From Oligoflexia bacterium (lineage in GTDB: Bacteria > Bdellovibrionota_G > JALEGL01): DNA of 64,000 bases. Position numbers and translations under genes: made by a program. The notes under the pieces were generated by a model that made no database searches, was not told the origin of the DNA, and was given only the letters and a program-made list of their open reading frames with translations. Below are positions 45,772-54,258 of the stretch, piece after piece. Every line of letters starts with the position of its first letter. Positions within the stretch are counted from its first letter, which is position 1. The stretch spans positions 123,308-187,307 of the forward strand of contig DAOLES010000004.1 in assembly GCA_035326705.1 (NCBI GenBank). Direction: 5' to 3'.

Positions 45772-46740
45772 ATGAATAACGCAATGCATTTTTACGGAAA
45801 GATTAAACGCAGTTTAAATTACACTGTTATTGTCATGGCTTTTTGTTTTTTTTGTAGCTGTAATATGAGCATAGCCGCCAAGGATAACTCTAACACAGGT
45901 GTAAAGCCAGGTATAAAAACAGTACCTTCAAAACAAACTCAAGTTGTAACAGCCCAAGAGGAGGCAAACTTACCAGAGGAAAATGAAGACATAACAATAA
46001 ACGATGACGACATGTTTTTAAAATTGGGAGACAGTCAGATAAAATTGCATTTACGACGCGTCCCCAAAGGTTCTTTTAATATGGGGATCAGTGAAGAGCA
46101 ATACAAAGACTTGTTGCGCAAGTATGACGCTTTGGCCATCACCAAAGATGATGAGATTATAGATGATACAGCAAGAAAAGTTAGCATTGAGCAGGACTAC
46201 TTCATAGGTAAGTATGAAGTGAGCAAAGAACAGTACGCCCAATTTGATCCCAGTTATGATTACCCTGAAAAGGAAAAAAACATTCCTATGACCAATATTT
46301 CAGTAGAACAAGCCAATGAGTTTTGCGCATGGTTAAATAAACAGTATGAAAATTATGAAATTAGATTGCCCAAAGAGATTGAGTGGGAATATGCAGCCAA
46401 AGGAGCTACAGAAAATACCTACACTTGGGGTATGGATTACGATAAAAGCAAGGCCAATTTAGAGTCTGAGCAACTATTGGCAGTGGGGAGTAAACCGGAA
46501 AGTGATAGTTGGGTGGGAGCTTCTGATATGCTGGGGAATGCTACAGAAATGTGCTCTATAGACGAGGTCTACCAAAGAAATGATGAGTACGCTAGCGTGA
46601 GCGCCAGAGGCGGACGCTACTTTTCTGATGATTTGAATGCAACAACGACGACACGTCATCTTCTTTACAGTGGACAAAGAGTTGATGTGGGCTTTAGAAT
46701 AGTAGCAATTCCATTAGAGCCAGAATCAAACGATGAATGA
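45772..46740 (+). CDS. Formylglycine-generating-enzyme-like (SUMF1) secreted protein
   Basis: A 322-residue protein of the FGE-sulfatase/SUMF1 fold. The N-terminus has a hydrophobic segment ending CFFCSCNMS, possibly a lipobox. A charged linker leads to the domain from about residue 95: RRVPKGSFNMG, YFIGKYEVSKEQY, PMTNISVEQANEFCAWL, EIRLPKEIEWEYAA, MLGNATEM and a final VGFRIV. The paired active-site cysteines of true FGE are not present in the C-terminal part, so it is more likely a binding or structural relative. The start is uncertain: a GTG at 45736 or an ATG at 45784 are alternatives. Confidence 0.8.
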   Translation: MNNAMHFYGKIKRSLNYTVIVMAFCFFCSCNMSIAAKDNSNTGVKPGIKTVPSKQTQVVTAQEEANLPEENEDITINDDDMFLKLGDSQIKLHLRRVPKGSFNMGISEEQYKDLLRKYDALAITKDDEIIDDTARKVSIEQDYFIGKYEVSKEQYAQFDPSYDYPEKEKNIPMTNISVEQANEFCAWLNKQYENYEIRLPKEIEWEYAAKGATENTYTWGMDYDKSKANLESEQLLAVGSKPESDSWVGASDMLGNATEMCSIDEVYQRNDEYASVSARGGRYFSDDLNATTTTRHLLYSGQRVDVGFRIVAIPLEPESNDE

Positions 46741-46812
46741 TGTTTTTTGTGAACAGCAAAAAAACCGTGCTTACTGTTTAGGGCATAAATAAATATTTGC
46801 TTATTTCATGTG

Positions 46813-47562
46813 TTAATGAATGGTTGGCTTGGTGTCTTCGTCTTCTTCGTTGTTAGCTTTATCAAAGCGAAGCACTTTTAAGTTGGGTTTTTTACGTTTG
46901 GGCTGCTTGAAGCTGAGCCATAAAGCATAAAAGTGATGTTGATATTTCATGTATAAAAACCATAATGCGCCAAAGGCAAGTCCACTTAAATGGGCTGCAT
47001 GATTAATACGGGTGTTGGGTCCAGCATTTAATAAAGATATGAGCTCTAATAAACCAAAGGCCATAACGGCGTATTTTGCTTTGATGGGTATGACAAAATA
47101 AATATACAAGACTCTGTTAGGAAACATTAATCCATAGGCCAAGAGTAGAGCAAAAATAGCGCCGGATGCGCCAATGGTGGGAATCTTGAGTAGGGTAGAA
47201 ACCAGTCCAGCACCTATGCCAGCAAAAAAATAATAATTTAAAAACTTTTTGCTTCCCCAAGTCCACTCTAACTCTGAACCAAACCAATACAAGGCAAGCA
47301 TATTAAATAGAAGGTGAAAAAACTCCAAGTGCATGAACATGTAAGAAAACAATTGCCATACGGCAAAGTCTTTTAAAACTCTATCAGGAGAAACTCCCAA
47401 AAGTTCAACCAAAATCATTTGATAGCTCATGCCATCTACAAAACCTTTATTGCGAACCAATAAACTACAAACATAAAATAGTACATTGATCACAATCATG
47501 GTTTTAACCATAGGGCTGATGGGGCCGCCAAAAGATAGTTTGGTTTTTGCTGGTGATCGCAT
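46813..47562 (-). CDS. Rhomboid family intramembrane serine protease
   Basis: A 249-residue membrane protease that cleaves transmembrane segments. Six or so helices are visible. MHLEFFHLLFNMLALYWFG is the L1-loop/helix-2 region. The catalytic Ser133 is in TIGASGAIFALL and the catalytic His is in INHAAHLSGLAFG (His191). A basic and acidic C-terminal tail faces the cytoplasm. It is probably co-transcribed with the small downstream-facing genes upstream (47.6-48.4 kb). Confidence 0.92.
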   Translation of the reverse strand: MRSPAKTKLSFGGPISPMVKTMIVINVLFYVCSLLVRNKGFVDGMSYQMILVELLGVSPDRVLKDFAVWQLFSYMFMHLEFFHLLFNMLALYWFGSELEWTWGSKKFLNYYFFAGIGAGLVSTLLKIPTIGASGAIFALLLAYGLMFPNRVLYIYFVIPIKAKYAVMAFGLLELISLLNAGPNTRINHAAHLSGLAFGALWFLYMKYQHHFYALWLSFKQPKRKKPNLKVLRFDKANNEEDEDTKPTIH

Positions 47563-47580
47563 ATTGTGTTTGACTATACC

Positions 47581-47748
47581 TTAAATTTTGGGTTTTGGGG
47601 GACGTTTATCTTCATCTTCAAACAACTCAGTATTGCCTCTTAATTTGTAGCCCAAGATCATACCTAAAATAATGCTAAATGGGATAGCATAAATATGAGG
47701 AAATAAAGGCATACCAAAAACGTCATTTAGAATATCCACTTTGCCCAT
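47581..47748 (-). CDS. Small single-pass membrane protein
   Basis: The ATG at 47748 (weak SD AGGT) gives 55 residues, MGKVDILNDVFGMPLFPHIY, then one hydrophobic segment IPFSIILGMILGYKL and a charged tail. A longer reading frame from 47868 exists, but its extra 40 residues are encoded by a 29-bp inverted repeat and its loop, which argues against it. The tail end PKPKI lies 18 bases before the rhomboid start. Function unknown. Confidence 0.55.
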   Translation of the reverse strand: MGKVDILNDVFGMPLFPHIYAIPFSIILGMILGYKLRGNTELFEDEDKRPPKPKI

Positions 47749-47775
47749 ACTACCTAGAGATTCTTTTTTGTAAAG

Positions 47776-47852
47776 TCTCAAAAGGTACGGCCTTACTTTT
47801 GAGAATAAAAAACATGGGTTTGATCTCAAAAGTAAGGCCGTACCTTTTGAGA
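47776..47852. repeat. Perfect 29-bp inverted repeat
   Basis: Arms at 47776-47804 and 47824-47852 are exact reverse complements, separated by 19 bases. Each arm is itself near-palindromic (TCTCAAAA ... TTTTGAGA). It begins right after the stop of the upstream gene on the minus strand. No T-run follows on either strand, so it is not a typical terminator. Confidence 0.95.
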
Positions 47853-48437
47853 TTATTTTTTTATGCAAATGCAGCCTTTTTTGTTTTCTGCTTTGAGTCG
47901 GGCTTCAAGCTTTGAATAATCCAGTTGATTTTTTTTGCGGTCCTCATTTTTTATTTGGCCACGCAGCATTTTTTTTAGTTTGAAACGCTCAATGGTATCA
48001 ATACTATGTTCAATGGCAGAATGCGTTTCTTCTAATTTTCGTTCTAAATTGAACTGACAATCATTAAAGTCTGTAAAACTTTTGTTGGACAACAGTTGAT
48101 TGCCCCAGTTCTTACATTGATCGACATTGGATTCTTCAACAAGCATGAAACTGCTTTTACCTTCTCCAGACTGCCCCGAACTTGAAGATGAATTACCTCC
48201 AAAACTAGGGGGGGTAAAAGGGGCATCAAAATCATCTTGATCTCCGAAGTCATCGTCCGAGCTGTTTGTGTTATTGTTGGAGGGCGCTCCATTGGAATTA
48301 CTGGGGGGTGTAACGGGTTCACCCCAAGGTGAATCATAAGGATTTAAAGGCGGCGGCGACTCATCATCTTGAGCAAAAAGACAAAGGCTAGCACTTAAAA
48401 AAAGAATGATGCAGTATTGAACGACGTAGATTTTCAT
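47853..48437 (-). CDS. Secreted low-complexity protein
   Basis: A 194-residue protein with a signal peptide (cleavage near LFAQD, residue 22). A Pro/Asn/Ser/Asp-rich linker of about 75 residues follows. The C-terminal half is helical and charged, with NVDQCKNWGNQLL, FNDCQFNLERKLEE and a final GCICIKK, four cysteines that could pair. No family is recognised. Its stop abuts the 29-bp inverted repeat. Confidence 0.65.
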   Translation of the reverse strand: MKIYVVQYCIILFLSASLCLFAQDDESPPPLNPYDSPWGEPVTPPSNSNGAPSNNNTNSSDDDFGDQDDFDAPFTPPSFGGNSSSSSGQSGEGKSSFMLVEESNVDQCKNWGNQLLSNKSFTDFNDCQFNLERKLEETHSAIEHSIDTIERFKLKKMLRGQIKNEDRKKNQLDYSKLEARLKAENKKGCICIKK

Positions 48438-48607
48438 TATAAATATACATTATACAGGTTTTTAAAGTCTAGGCTAGGACTGAATTGTCTGTGAATATGC
48501 GGTAAGAAGGAAAGGTTTTTTATAAAACAAAACAAGCATGGTTTTAATGTTTAAAGCCTAAGATCTTTTGTCTTGAAAGCCAATCAATGCTCTGATAGGC
48601 ATGGTTT

Positions 48608-49543
48608 ATGGATAAGTGTATTGCCATCGTAGGTTACGGCAATCAAGCCAAAGTTTGGGCTCAAAATTTAAGAGATTCTACTTGGCAGGTTACAATTTTG
48701 TTAAGAAAAACCAGTGCAAATTGGTCAAAAGCCATCAATGATGGCTTTGTTGTAGAAGAGACATCGCTGGCCAAAAATCATCCAGTTTTAGCAATTTTAA
48801 TCAGTGATCATGCCATGCTTGATTTTTTTGCTAATACAGTTTTGTCTGATGGAGCTAAGATTATTTATGCGCACGGTTCAACGCTTTTGTATCATTTTGA
48901 CCAACTACCCAAAACAATTTCACATTTGTTGTTGTCACCTAAAATGATCGCAGATGAAGTGCGAGAATGTTACCAAAACAATAAAGCTTTGCCCTGTGTA
49001 TTGGATGTTTTTCATAGTTCAAAGCCAGAAGAAGATTTGCAGTTTATTAAATATTTAGCAACTGCTTTAGGCTGTAATGGGCAAGAGCAAATGTTTTATG
49101 ATGTTAAGACAGAAGTGTACGCAGATTTTTTTTCTGAGCAAACAGTATTGTGTGGTGGGGTGCCTAAACTGTTGATGCAAGCGATAGATACAATGGTTCA
49201 AAATGGAATTCCAGAAGACTTGGCGTATTTAGAGTGTGTAAAAGAGTTAGAGATTTTTATGCGTTTGTTCAATGAAAAAGGTTTTTATCAAACCATGCAA
49301 AACATTAGTCCGTCTGCTTTGTATGGCAGCGCACTTTATGCGCAAAGACAAATGCCAGTCAAAGCTTTACAAGAAAGTTTTGATCAATGCATGGACGATA
49401 TTCAAAGTGGAAGGTTTTATCAAAGTTTACAAAAAGACAGTCAAAAAGGTTTAGAAGCAAGTCAAAGTTGGAAGCAAGAAATGAAAAGTTCTAAGTTTAA
49501 TTGTTTAAGTGAAGGCTATATAAAAAAGCATGATAAGGAATAG
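48608..49543 (+). CDS. Ketol-acid reductoisomerase-like protein, probable ketopantoate reductase
   Basis: A 311-residue homologue of class I ketol-acid reductoisomerase (KARI, IlvC). The NADP-binding motif is IVGYGNQAKVWAQNLRDS, with LLRKTSANWSKA as the phosphate loop. YAHGSTLLYHF (His89) and LLSPKMIADEVRECYQ follow, and all four acidic metal ligands are kept: Asp173 and Glu177 (YADFFSEQTVLCGG), Glu209 and Glu213 (YLECVKELE). The ISNTAEYG segment of KARI is altered to ISPSALYG. It opens the pantothenate/CoA operon and overlaps panB by one base with no ilvB/H or ilvD nearby. IlvC can reduce ketopantoate in enterobacteria and Corynebacterium, so I infer it replaces PanE. Fitness as a true KARI is not excluded. 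Confidence 0.8.
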   Translation: MDKCIAIVGYGNQAKVWAQNLRDSTWQVTILLRKTSANWSKAINDGFVVEETSLAKNHPVLAILISDHAMLDFFANTVLSDGAKIIYAHGSTLLYHFDQLPKTISHLLLSPKMIADEVRECYQNNKALPCVLDVFHSSKPEEDLQFIKYLATALGCNGQEQMFYDVKTEVYADFFSEQTVLCGGVPKLLMQAIDTMVQNGIPEDLAYLECVKELEIFMRLFNEKGFYQTMQNISPSALYGSALYAQRQMPVKALQESFDQCMDDIQSGRFYQSLQKDSQKGLEASQSWKQEMKSSKFNCLSEGYIKKHDKE

Positions 49544-49548
49544 TGAAT

Positions 49549-50322
49549 ATGAATAAACCTATGCGCATAAGCGATATACAAAATAAGAAAAAACAAGGTG
49601 AAAAAATCAGTATGTTAACAGCTTATGATTACCCCATAGCAAAAATATTGGATGAATCCGGTGTGGATATGCTTTTGGTTGGTGATTCTTTAGGCAATGT
49701 TGTGTTGGGTTATCCAGACACCTTAAGTGTAAGTATGCAGGATATGGTTCATCATTGTAGTGCTGTATCTAGAGCAACCAAACATGCATTGTTGGTGTGC
49801 GATATGCCATTTGGTTCGTATCAAGTGAGCCAGGAAAAGGCTGTTGCTAACGCTATTAAGTTAATGGCCAAAGGTAGAGCTCATGCGGTTAAGCTTGAAG
49901 GTGGAGAAGAGCTGGTTGATACAATAAAAAAAATTGTAGCTGCGGGTATTCCAGTCATGGGACATATTGGTTTACGCCCACAGTCCGTTCATCAGCAAAG
50001 TGGCTATAAAAAACAAGGTAAAACCGATACAGCCAAACAACAATTAATGAAAGATGCTAAAGCTTTAGAGAAGGCTGGAGTTTTTTCAATTGTATTGGAG
50101 TGTGTAGAAGAAACACTTGCGCAAGTTATCAGTAAAGAACTTAGCATACCAACCATTGGCATAGGTTCTGGAAAAGCATGTGATGGTCAAGTTTTAGTGA
50201 CATATGATATGTTGGGGCTTAATACAGGGTATGTTCCAAATTTTGTTAAGGTGACGGGCAACTTACAGCAAGTGATGCAGCAGGGTGTTGAACAGTACAA
50301 ACAATGGATTAATGAAAGTTAA
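49549..50322 (+). CDS. panB: 3-methyl-2-oxobutanoate hydroxymethyltransferase
   Basis: PanB adds a hydroxymethyl group from methylene-THF to 2-ketoisovalerate, giving ketopantoate. The ATG at 49549 has SD AAGGA eight bases upstream; a GTG at 49543 is less well placed. Markers are MLTAYDYPIAKILDESGVD, LLVGDSLGNVVLGY, AHAVKLEGGEE, GHIGLRPQSVHQQSGYK and IGIGSGKACDGQVLV. It directly follows the KARI-like gene and precedes coaX by 12 bases. Confidence 0.96.
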   Translation: MNKPMRISDIQNKKKQGEKISMLTAYDYPIAKILDESGVDMLLVGDSLGNVVLGYPDTLSVSMQDMVHHCSAVSRATKHALLVCDMPFGSYQVSQEKAVANAIKLMAKGRAHAVKLEGGEELVDTIKKIVAAGIPVMGHIGLRPQSVHQQSGYKKQGKTDTAKQQLMKDAKALEKAGVFSIVLECVEETLAQVISKELSIPTIGIGSGKACDGQVLVTYDMLGLNTGYVPNFVKVTGNLQQVMQQGVEQYKQWINES

Positions 50323-50334
50323 TAGGACAATACA

Positions 50335-51105
50335 ATGTTATTGATTGATGTTGGAAATACAAAAACAGCTTTGGCTTGGGCAGACCAAGGAAAAATATTA
50401 TACAGTTGGAAAATAGCAACGCATGCGCATAGACTTAAAGATGAATATATTGTATTTATCAATCAGGTTTTTAAAGAAAAAAATTTGCCCAGTATCAATG
50501 ATGAAACACCTGTTGTTTTGTGTTCCGTTGTTCCAAAGGTAAGTTCAGAGTTAACCAAACTAAGCAAACGCGTGTTTGTTTTACATTCTGCAATTGAAGT
50601 ATCCTTTAAAATAAAAGTTGAGTCGCCACATACCATTGGCGCAGATAGACTGGCAGATTTAGAAGCAGCATTGCAGCATTATGAAACACCATTGATTGTT
50701 ATTGATTTTGGAACAGCAACCACTTTGAGTGTGGTGAATGAAAAAAAAGAGTTCATTGGCGGTCTTATTTGTCCCGGTTTTGGTATTTCTGCTGAAGCTT
50801 TATTTGAAAAAGCAGCAGCTTTGAGTTCAATTCATTATAATAAAAGTGATAGTATTGTTGGATTTAATACACAAACCGCATTGTCTAATGGAGTTTGTAT
50901 GGGGCACGCCAGTATGGTGGAAGCCTTGGTGCAAAAAATCTGTGCAGAAAAGCAATGGACCAAGACGCAAGTGATTGCCACAGGGGGTGCATTGGATAGC
51001 ATTGGCCAATACTTACCTAACAATTTTATTGCGCATGAGCACTTGGCCTTGCATGGTTTGCTTAAACTGGGTGAAAAACAATTTTTTAAAAAAAATAAAG
51101 CATGA
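50335..51105 (+). CDS. coaX: Type III pantothenate kinase
   Basis: CoaX phosphorylates pantothenate to 4'-phosphopantothenate; it belongs to the ASKHA fold and usually is not inhibited by CoA. The motifs are LLIDVGNTKTALAWA at the start, HTIGADRLADLEAA, VIDFGTATTLSVV and a late ATGGALDSIGQ. Length 256 residues. SD AGGAC. Its stop overlaps coaBC by four bases, so the order follows the pathway logic even though panC comes later. Confidence 0.95.
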   Translation: MLLIDVGNTKTALAWADQGKILYSWKIATHAHRLKDEYIVFINQVFKEKNLPSINDETPVVLCSVVPKVSSELTKLSKRVFVLHSAIEVSFKIKVESPHTIGADRLADLEAALQHYETPLIVIDFGTATTLSVVNEKKEFIGGLICPGFGISAEALFEKAAALSSIHYNKSDSIVGFNTQTALSNGVCMGHASMVEALVQKICAEKQWTKTQVIATGGALDSIGQYLPNNFIAHEHLALHGLLKLGEKQFFKKNKA

Positions 51106-52298
51106 ATTTACAAGGTAAAAATATTCTATTGGCGGTGACGGGCGGAATAGCCGCATACAAGGCCTGTGAAGTTTTAAGAATATTGCAAAAAAAAGGTGCG
51201 CAAGTAACAGTGCTCATGACAAATGCTGCTAAAGCTTTTGTAGGTGAGTTAACCTTTGAAGCTTTATCACAAAAAACAGTTTACAGTGATATGCTAGAAG
51301 GAGCAGATAAAGGAATTGCTCATATTGATTTAGTGAAAAAGCATGATTGTTTATTGGTTGTGCCAGCCACAGCAGAGTCTATTGCTAAATTCAGCTGGGG
51401 TAGAGCAGATGATTTACTGTCAGCGGTTTTTTTGGCATTTGATAAACCAAAGTTTATTGCGCCAGCCATGAATACAAGAATGTGGCACAATCCAATAACT
51501 CAAGAAAATATTAGCCATCTAAAACAGCAAGGAGTTATTTTTATTGATCCTCAATTAGGTGAGTTGGCCTGCAAAGACGAAGGACTTGGAAAATTAGCCA
51601 ATGAAGAAACGATTCTAGAATGTGTAGAAAATTATATTCAAAAACAAAACAGTTTGCAGGGTAAAAAAGTTGTCATCACTGCTGGACCAACAAGAGAGTA
51701 TATTGATCCGGTGAGGTTTATTAGCTCTCCTTCAACGGGCAGAATGGGGTATTCTATTGCAAAAGAAGCAAGTTTGCGTGGAGCAGAAGTGATTTTGATT
51801 TCTGGGCCAGTATCGATAAAAGCAGATTTTAAAGCAAACATGGTTCATGTAAATACTGCTCAAGAAATGTTTGAGGCATGTCAAAAATATATGGATTATG
51901 ATTATTTTTTTGCAACTGCAGCTGTTTCAGATTACGTACCGGTGCATGAGGAAAAAAATAAAATCAAAAAAAACAGTCAAGATATGACACTTAATCTAAA
52001 AACTACACAAGACATTGCATTGTTTATAGGTAAGCATAAAAATCAAAAACAAACTTTGATAGCTTTTGCTGCAGAAACACAAAGCACTATAGAAAATGCT
52101 CTGGAAAAGATGCGTAAAAAAAATGCAGATGTCATTGTTGCTAATGAAGTTTATAAAGATGAAAAAGGCTTTGGTTCTGGTAATAGCAGTGTACATTTCA
52201 TAGCCCGTAATGAAACAAAAGCCTATCAAACGCATGATAATATATCCAAATCAGAAATTGCAGCGTGTTTATGGCATTGGCTATTAAATGAAAGTTGA
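51102..52298 (+). CDS. coaBC: Bifunctional phosphopantothenoylcysteine synthetase/decarboxylase
   Basis: This fusion makes 4'-phosphopantothenoylcysteine and decarboxylates it to 4'-phosphopantetheine. The N-terminal CoaC flavoprotein half has AVTGGIAAYKACEVLRIL, VPATAESIAKF and APAMNTRMWHNP. The C-terminal CoaB half has ITAGPTREYIDPVRFIS, GRMGYSIAKEA and VANEVYKDEKGFG. Length 398 residues. It starts within the coaX stop (ATGA). Confidence 0.96.
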   Translation: MNLQGKNILLAVTGGIAAYKACEVLRILQKKGAQVTVLMTNAAKAFVGELTFEALSQKTVYSDMLEGADKGIAHIDLVKKHDCLLVVPATAESIAKFSWGRADDLLSAVFLAFDKPKFIAPAMNTRMWHNPITQENISHLKQQGVIFIDPQLGELACKDEGLGKLANEETILECVENYIQKQNSLQGKKVVITAGPTREYIDPVRFISSPSTGRMGYSIAKEASLRGAEVILISGPVSIKADFKANMVHVNTAQEMFEACQKYMDYDYFFATAAVSDYVPVHEEKNKIKKNSQDMTLNLKTTQDIALFIGKHKNQKQTLIAFAAETQSTIENALEKMRKKNADVIVANEVYKDEKGFGSGNSSVHFIARNETKAYQTHDNISKSEIAACLWHWLLNES

Positions 52299-52300
52299 TT

Positions 52301-53146
52301 ATGCGAGTAGTAAAAAACTTTTTAGAACTAAAGCAAGTCATTGAAAATATTAAACAGGACAAAAAAACTTTAGGATTTGTTCCCACTATGGGAGCGCTGC
52401 ATGCCGGACATTTATCATTGGTTGATGCCAGTAAAAAAAAATGTCAACAAACGGCGGTGAGTATTTTTGTTAACCCCATGCAATTTGGACCCAATGAAGA
52501 TTTAAACAAATATCCTCGACCTTTAGAAAAAGATTTAGCTATGTGTGAACAAGCTGGGGTAGATTTTGTTTTTGTACCAAGTGTTGAGATGATATATCCT
52601 AAGGGGTTTTCATTTAAAATTGTTGAGAGTTTTTTTTCAAGCCATTTATGTGGTGCTTATCGTAAAGGTTATTTTGATGGCATTTGTACGGTGGTCATGA
52701 AGCTTTTGCATTTAGTCCCCTGCGATCAATTGTTTATGGGTTTAAAAGATGTAGAGCAAGTAAAGGTTATTGATGAAATGATTAAAGCGTTTCATTTATC
52801 AGTTGAGATGGTGGCTTGTCCTACAGTTAGAGAAGACAATGGTTTAGCTATGAGTTCCAGAAATCAGTATTTGTCAGAAGAAGAAAAAGATGTTGCCAAG
52901 CATTTGTATCAAGCGCTGTGCTTAATTAAAGAAAAAAGCCAATTGGGTGAGTATGATACACAAACTTTAATTGATGCTGCCAAAGACTATTTAAAACAAT
53001 ATTCTAAGATAGAGGTACAGTATTTAAAAATTTTACACTGGGAAGACTTTTTACCCACAAAGAAAATACAGCGTAAATATGTTGTAGCCTTGGCAGCTTT
53101 TGTTGGAACGACTCGGTTAATTGATAATCTAATCGTTGATCTTTAA
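52301..53146 (+). CDS. panC: Pantothenate synthetase
   Basis: PanC joins pantoate and beta-alanine with ATP. Start is ATG at 52301, two bases after the coaBC stop. The HIGH-type site is VPTMGALHAGHLSLV, the pantoate-binding segment VSIFVNPMQFGPNEDL, the ATP loop FMGLKDVEQ and the KMSKS-like block is AMSSRNQYLS. 282 residues. panD, which would supply beta-alanine, is not in the window. Confidence 0.96.
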   Translation: MRVVKNFLELKQVIENIKQDKKTLGFVPTMGALHAGHLSLVDASKKKCQQTAVSIFVNPMQFGPNEDLNKYPRPLEKDLAMCEQAGVDFVFVPSVEMIYPKGFSFKIVESFFSSHLCGAYRKGYFDGICTVVMKLLHLVPCDQLFMGLKDVEQVKVIDEMIKAFHLSVEMVACPTVREDNGLAMSSRNQYLSEEEKDVAKHLYQALCLIKEKSQLGEYDTQTLIDAAKDYLKQYSKIEVQYLKILHWEDFLPTKKIQRKYVVALAAFVGTTRLIDNLIVDL

Positions 53147-53170
53147 GCTAAGGCAATATAAAAGGCATTC

Positions 53171-53998
53171 ATGGAAAAAATTCAAAATATGCATTCAAAC
53201 GAAACCTTGCAGAACATTGGACAAAGTTTATTGACTGTTTTTTTGTTGGGTTTGAGTTTTTTATTAATGGTGAATGGTTTAGGCCTGAAGTTTGCTGTAT
53301 ATTTAATGATTATTTTTCTGTGTAAAGAAGTGGGCTATTATCTTGCGTTGAAAAAAAAAGGTCATTATTATTATCCAGCCTATGTTTTACCTTTTCCGTA
53401 TCCTTTTGGTAGTTTAGGTACGTTTCGCAGCATTAAATCTATTAAGCATAATTCAAAGTTGGATATTCATGTGCACACACAAGGGGTTTTTTATGCCTTC
53501 ATTGCTAGCGTTATTATGATGTTTATGGGCTTAAAAGCTTCAGGCTTTTCCGATACTGTAGAACATGGTTATCAGTTTTTATGGGGACATAATTTATTAA
53601 GTACATTCCTACATTATGTTTTAGACATGTACCCAAAAGAAGGATCTTTGTTAAATTATGATCCTTTATATTTAGCTGGCTTAGCAGGGTCATTTACTTG
53701 TGCTTTGGTTTTATTGCCTATTGGACAGCTTAATGGCGGCTTTATTGCACGACAAGTTTTAGGTGATCGATACATTTGGCTGTCAGGTTTTTGTTGCGTT
53801 GTTTTATTTGTTTTGGGTTTTACGCATCACTATGTTTGGCATATGATTATGTCTATGTTTTTACTGTTCACCTATAATCATCAAAATGAGAATAAAATCA
53901 TAAAAAAACCAACGGGGACTGAAAAAATAAAAGTTTTTTTATGCCTATTGATTTTTATTTTATGTTTTATAGCAAAGCCTTATGTTTTTTCTATATAA
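53171..53998 (+). CDS. Site-2-protease-fold membrane protein lacking zinc ligands
   Basis: A 275-residue polytopic membrane protein. Its layout matches peptidase family M50: a helix ending in a degenerate HEXXH, then PYPFGSLGTFRSIKSIKHNS and an IHVHTQGVFYAF segment as in S2P, then a late LDG motif. The usual HExxH is Lys52-Glu53-Val-Gly-Tyr56 and the usual LDGGH reads LPIGQLNGGF, with Asn188 and Phe191 replacing ligand positions. So it is predicted to be a non-catalytic member. It starts 24 bases after panC and may share its message. Confidence 0.68.
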   Translation: MEKIQNMHSNETLQNIGQSLLTVFLLGLSFLLMVNGLGLKFAVYLMIIFLCKEVGYYLALKKKGHYYYPAYVLPFPYPFGSLGTFRSIKSIKHNSKLDIHVHTQGVFYAFIASVIMMFMGLKASGFSDTVEHGYQFLWGHNLLSTFLHYVLDMYPKEGSLLNYDPLYLAGLAGSFTCALVLLPIGQLNGGFIARQVLGDRYIWLSGFCCVVLFVLGFTHHYVWHMIMSMFLLFTYNHQNENKIIKKPTGTEKIKVFLCLLIFILCFIAKPYVFSI

Positions 53999-54026
53999 AC
54001 GCATTGCATAAAAATATAAAATCCTA

Positions 54027-54056
54027 TTGACTAAATTAACTTATAGATTATTATAT
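54027..54056 (+). promoter_or_regulatory. Promoter of the 6S-like RNA
   Basis: A -35 TTGACT (54027-54032) is followed after 18 bases by -10 TTATAT (54051-54056). Transcription would begin near 54062, just at the first closing stem of the RNA. Confidence 0.5.
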
Positions 54057-54057
54057 A

Positions 54058-54257
54058 AGATGTAGTGCGGCTGAAGCATTGGTGATGAGTCACTAACGTA
54101 TTTTTGTCTCATTAACTTTTTTTTATCGGGATTTGTTCCTATTTGTGGAGCGTTAGGCTTGACGTGATCAAGTAACCAGAAGCAAATAAACGAAACCCAC
54201 CTGTTAGCAGGAAGATAAAAATACTGCATTCACACGGTGTGTTTGGCGGCTACATTT
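54058..54257 (+). ncRNA. ssrS: Probable 6S RNA
   Basis: About 200 bases fold into one long rod. A closing stem pairs 54058-54065 with 54250-54257. A 12-bp stem pairs 54098-54109 (GTATTTTTGTCT) with 54213-54224. Then 54128-54137 pairs with 54189-54198, ATTTGT with GCAAAT, and the tip hairpin is CTTGA / TCAAG. A large central bubble (54066-54097 and 54225-54249) carries a small hairpin CACACGGTGTG on its 3' side. A bubble with a 3'-side hairpin in a rod of this size is the hallmark of 6S RNA, which binds sigma-70 RNA polymerase. I recognise the fold, not the sequence, so another structured RNA is possible. Confidence 0.6.
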
Positions 54258-54258
54258 A

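Noticed and set aside
47749..47868. 40-residue N-terminal extension of the small membrane protein
   Set aside because: The extension is encoded by the 29-bp inverted repeat and its loop and would overlap the upstream gene.
54041..54229. 62-codon minus-strand ORF
   Set aside because: Antisense to the rod-shaped RNA; no SD or recognisable protein.
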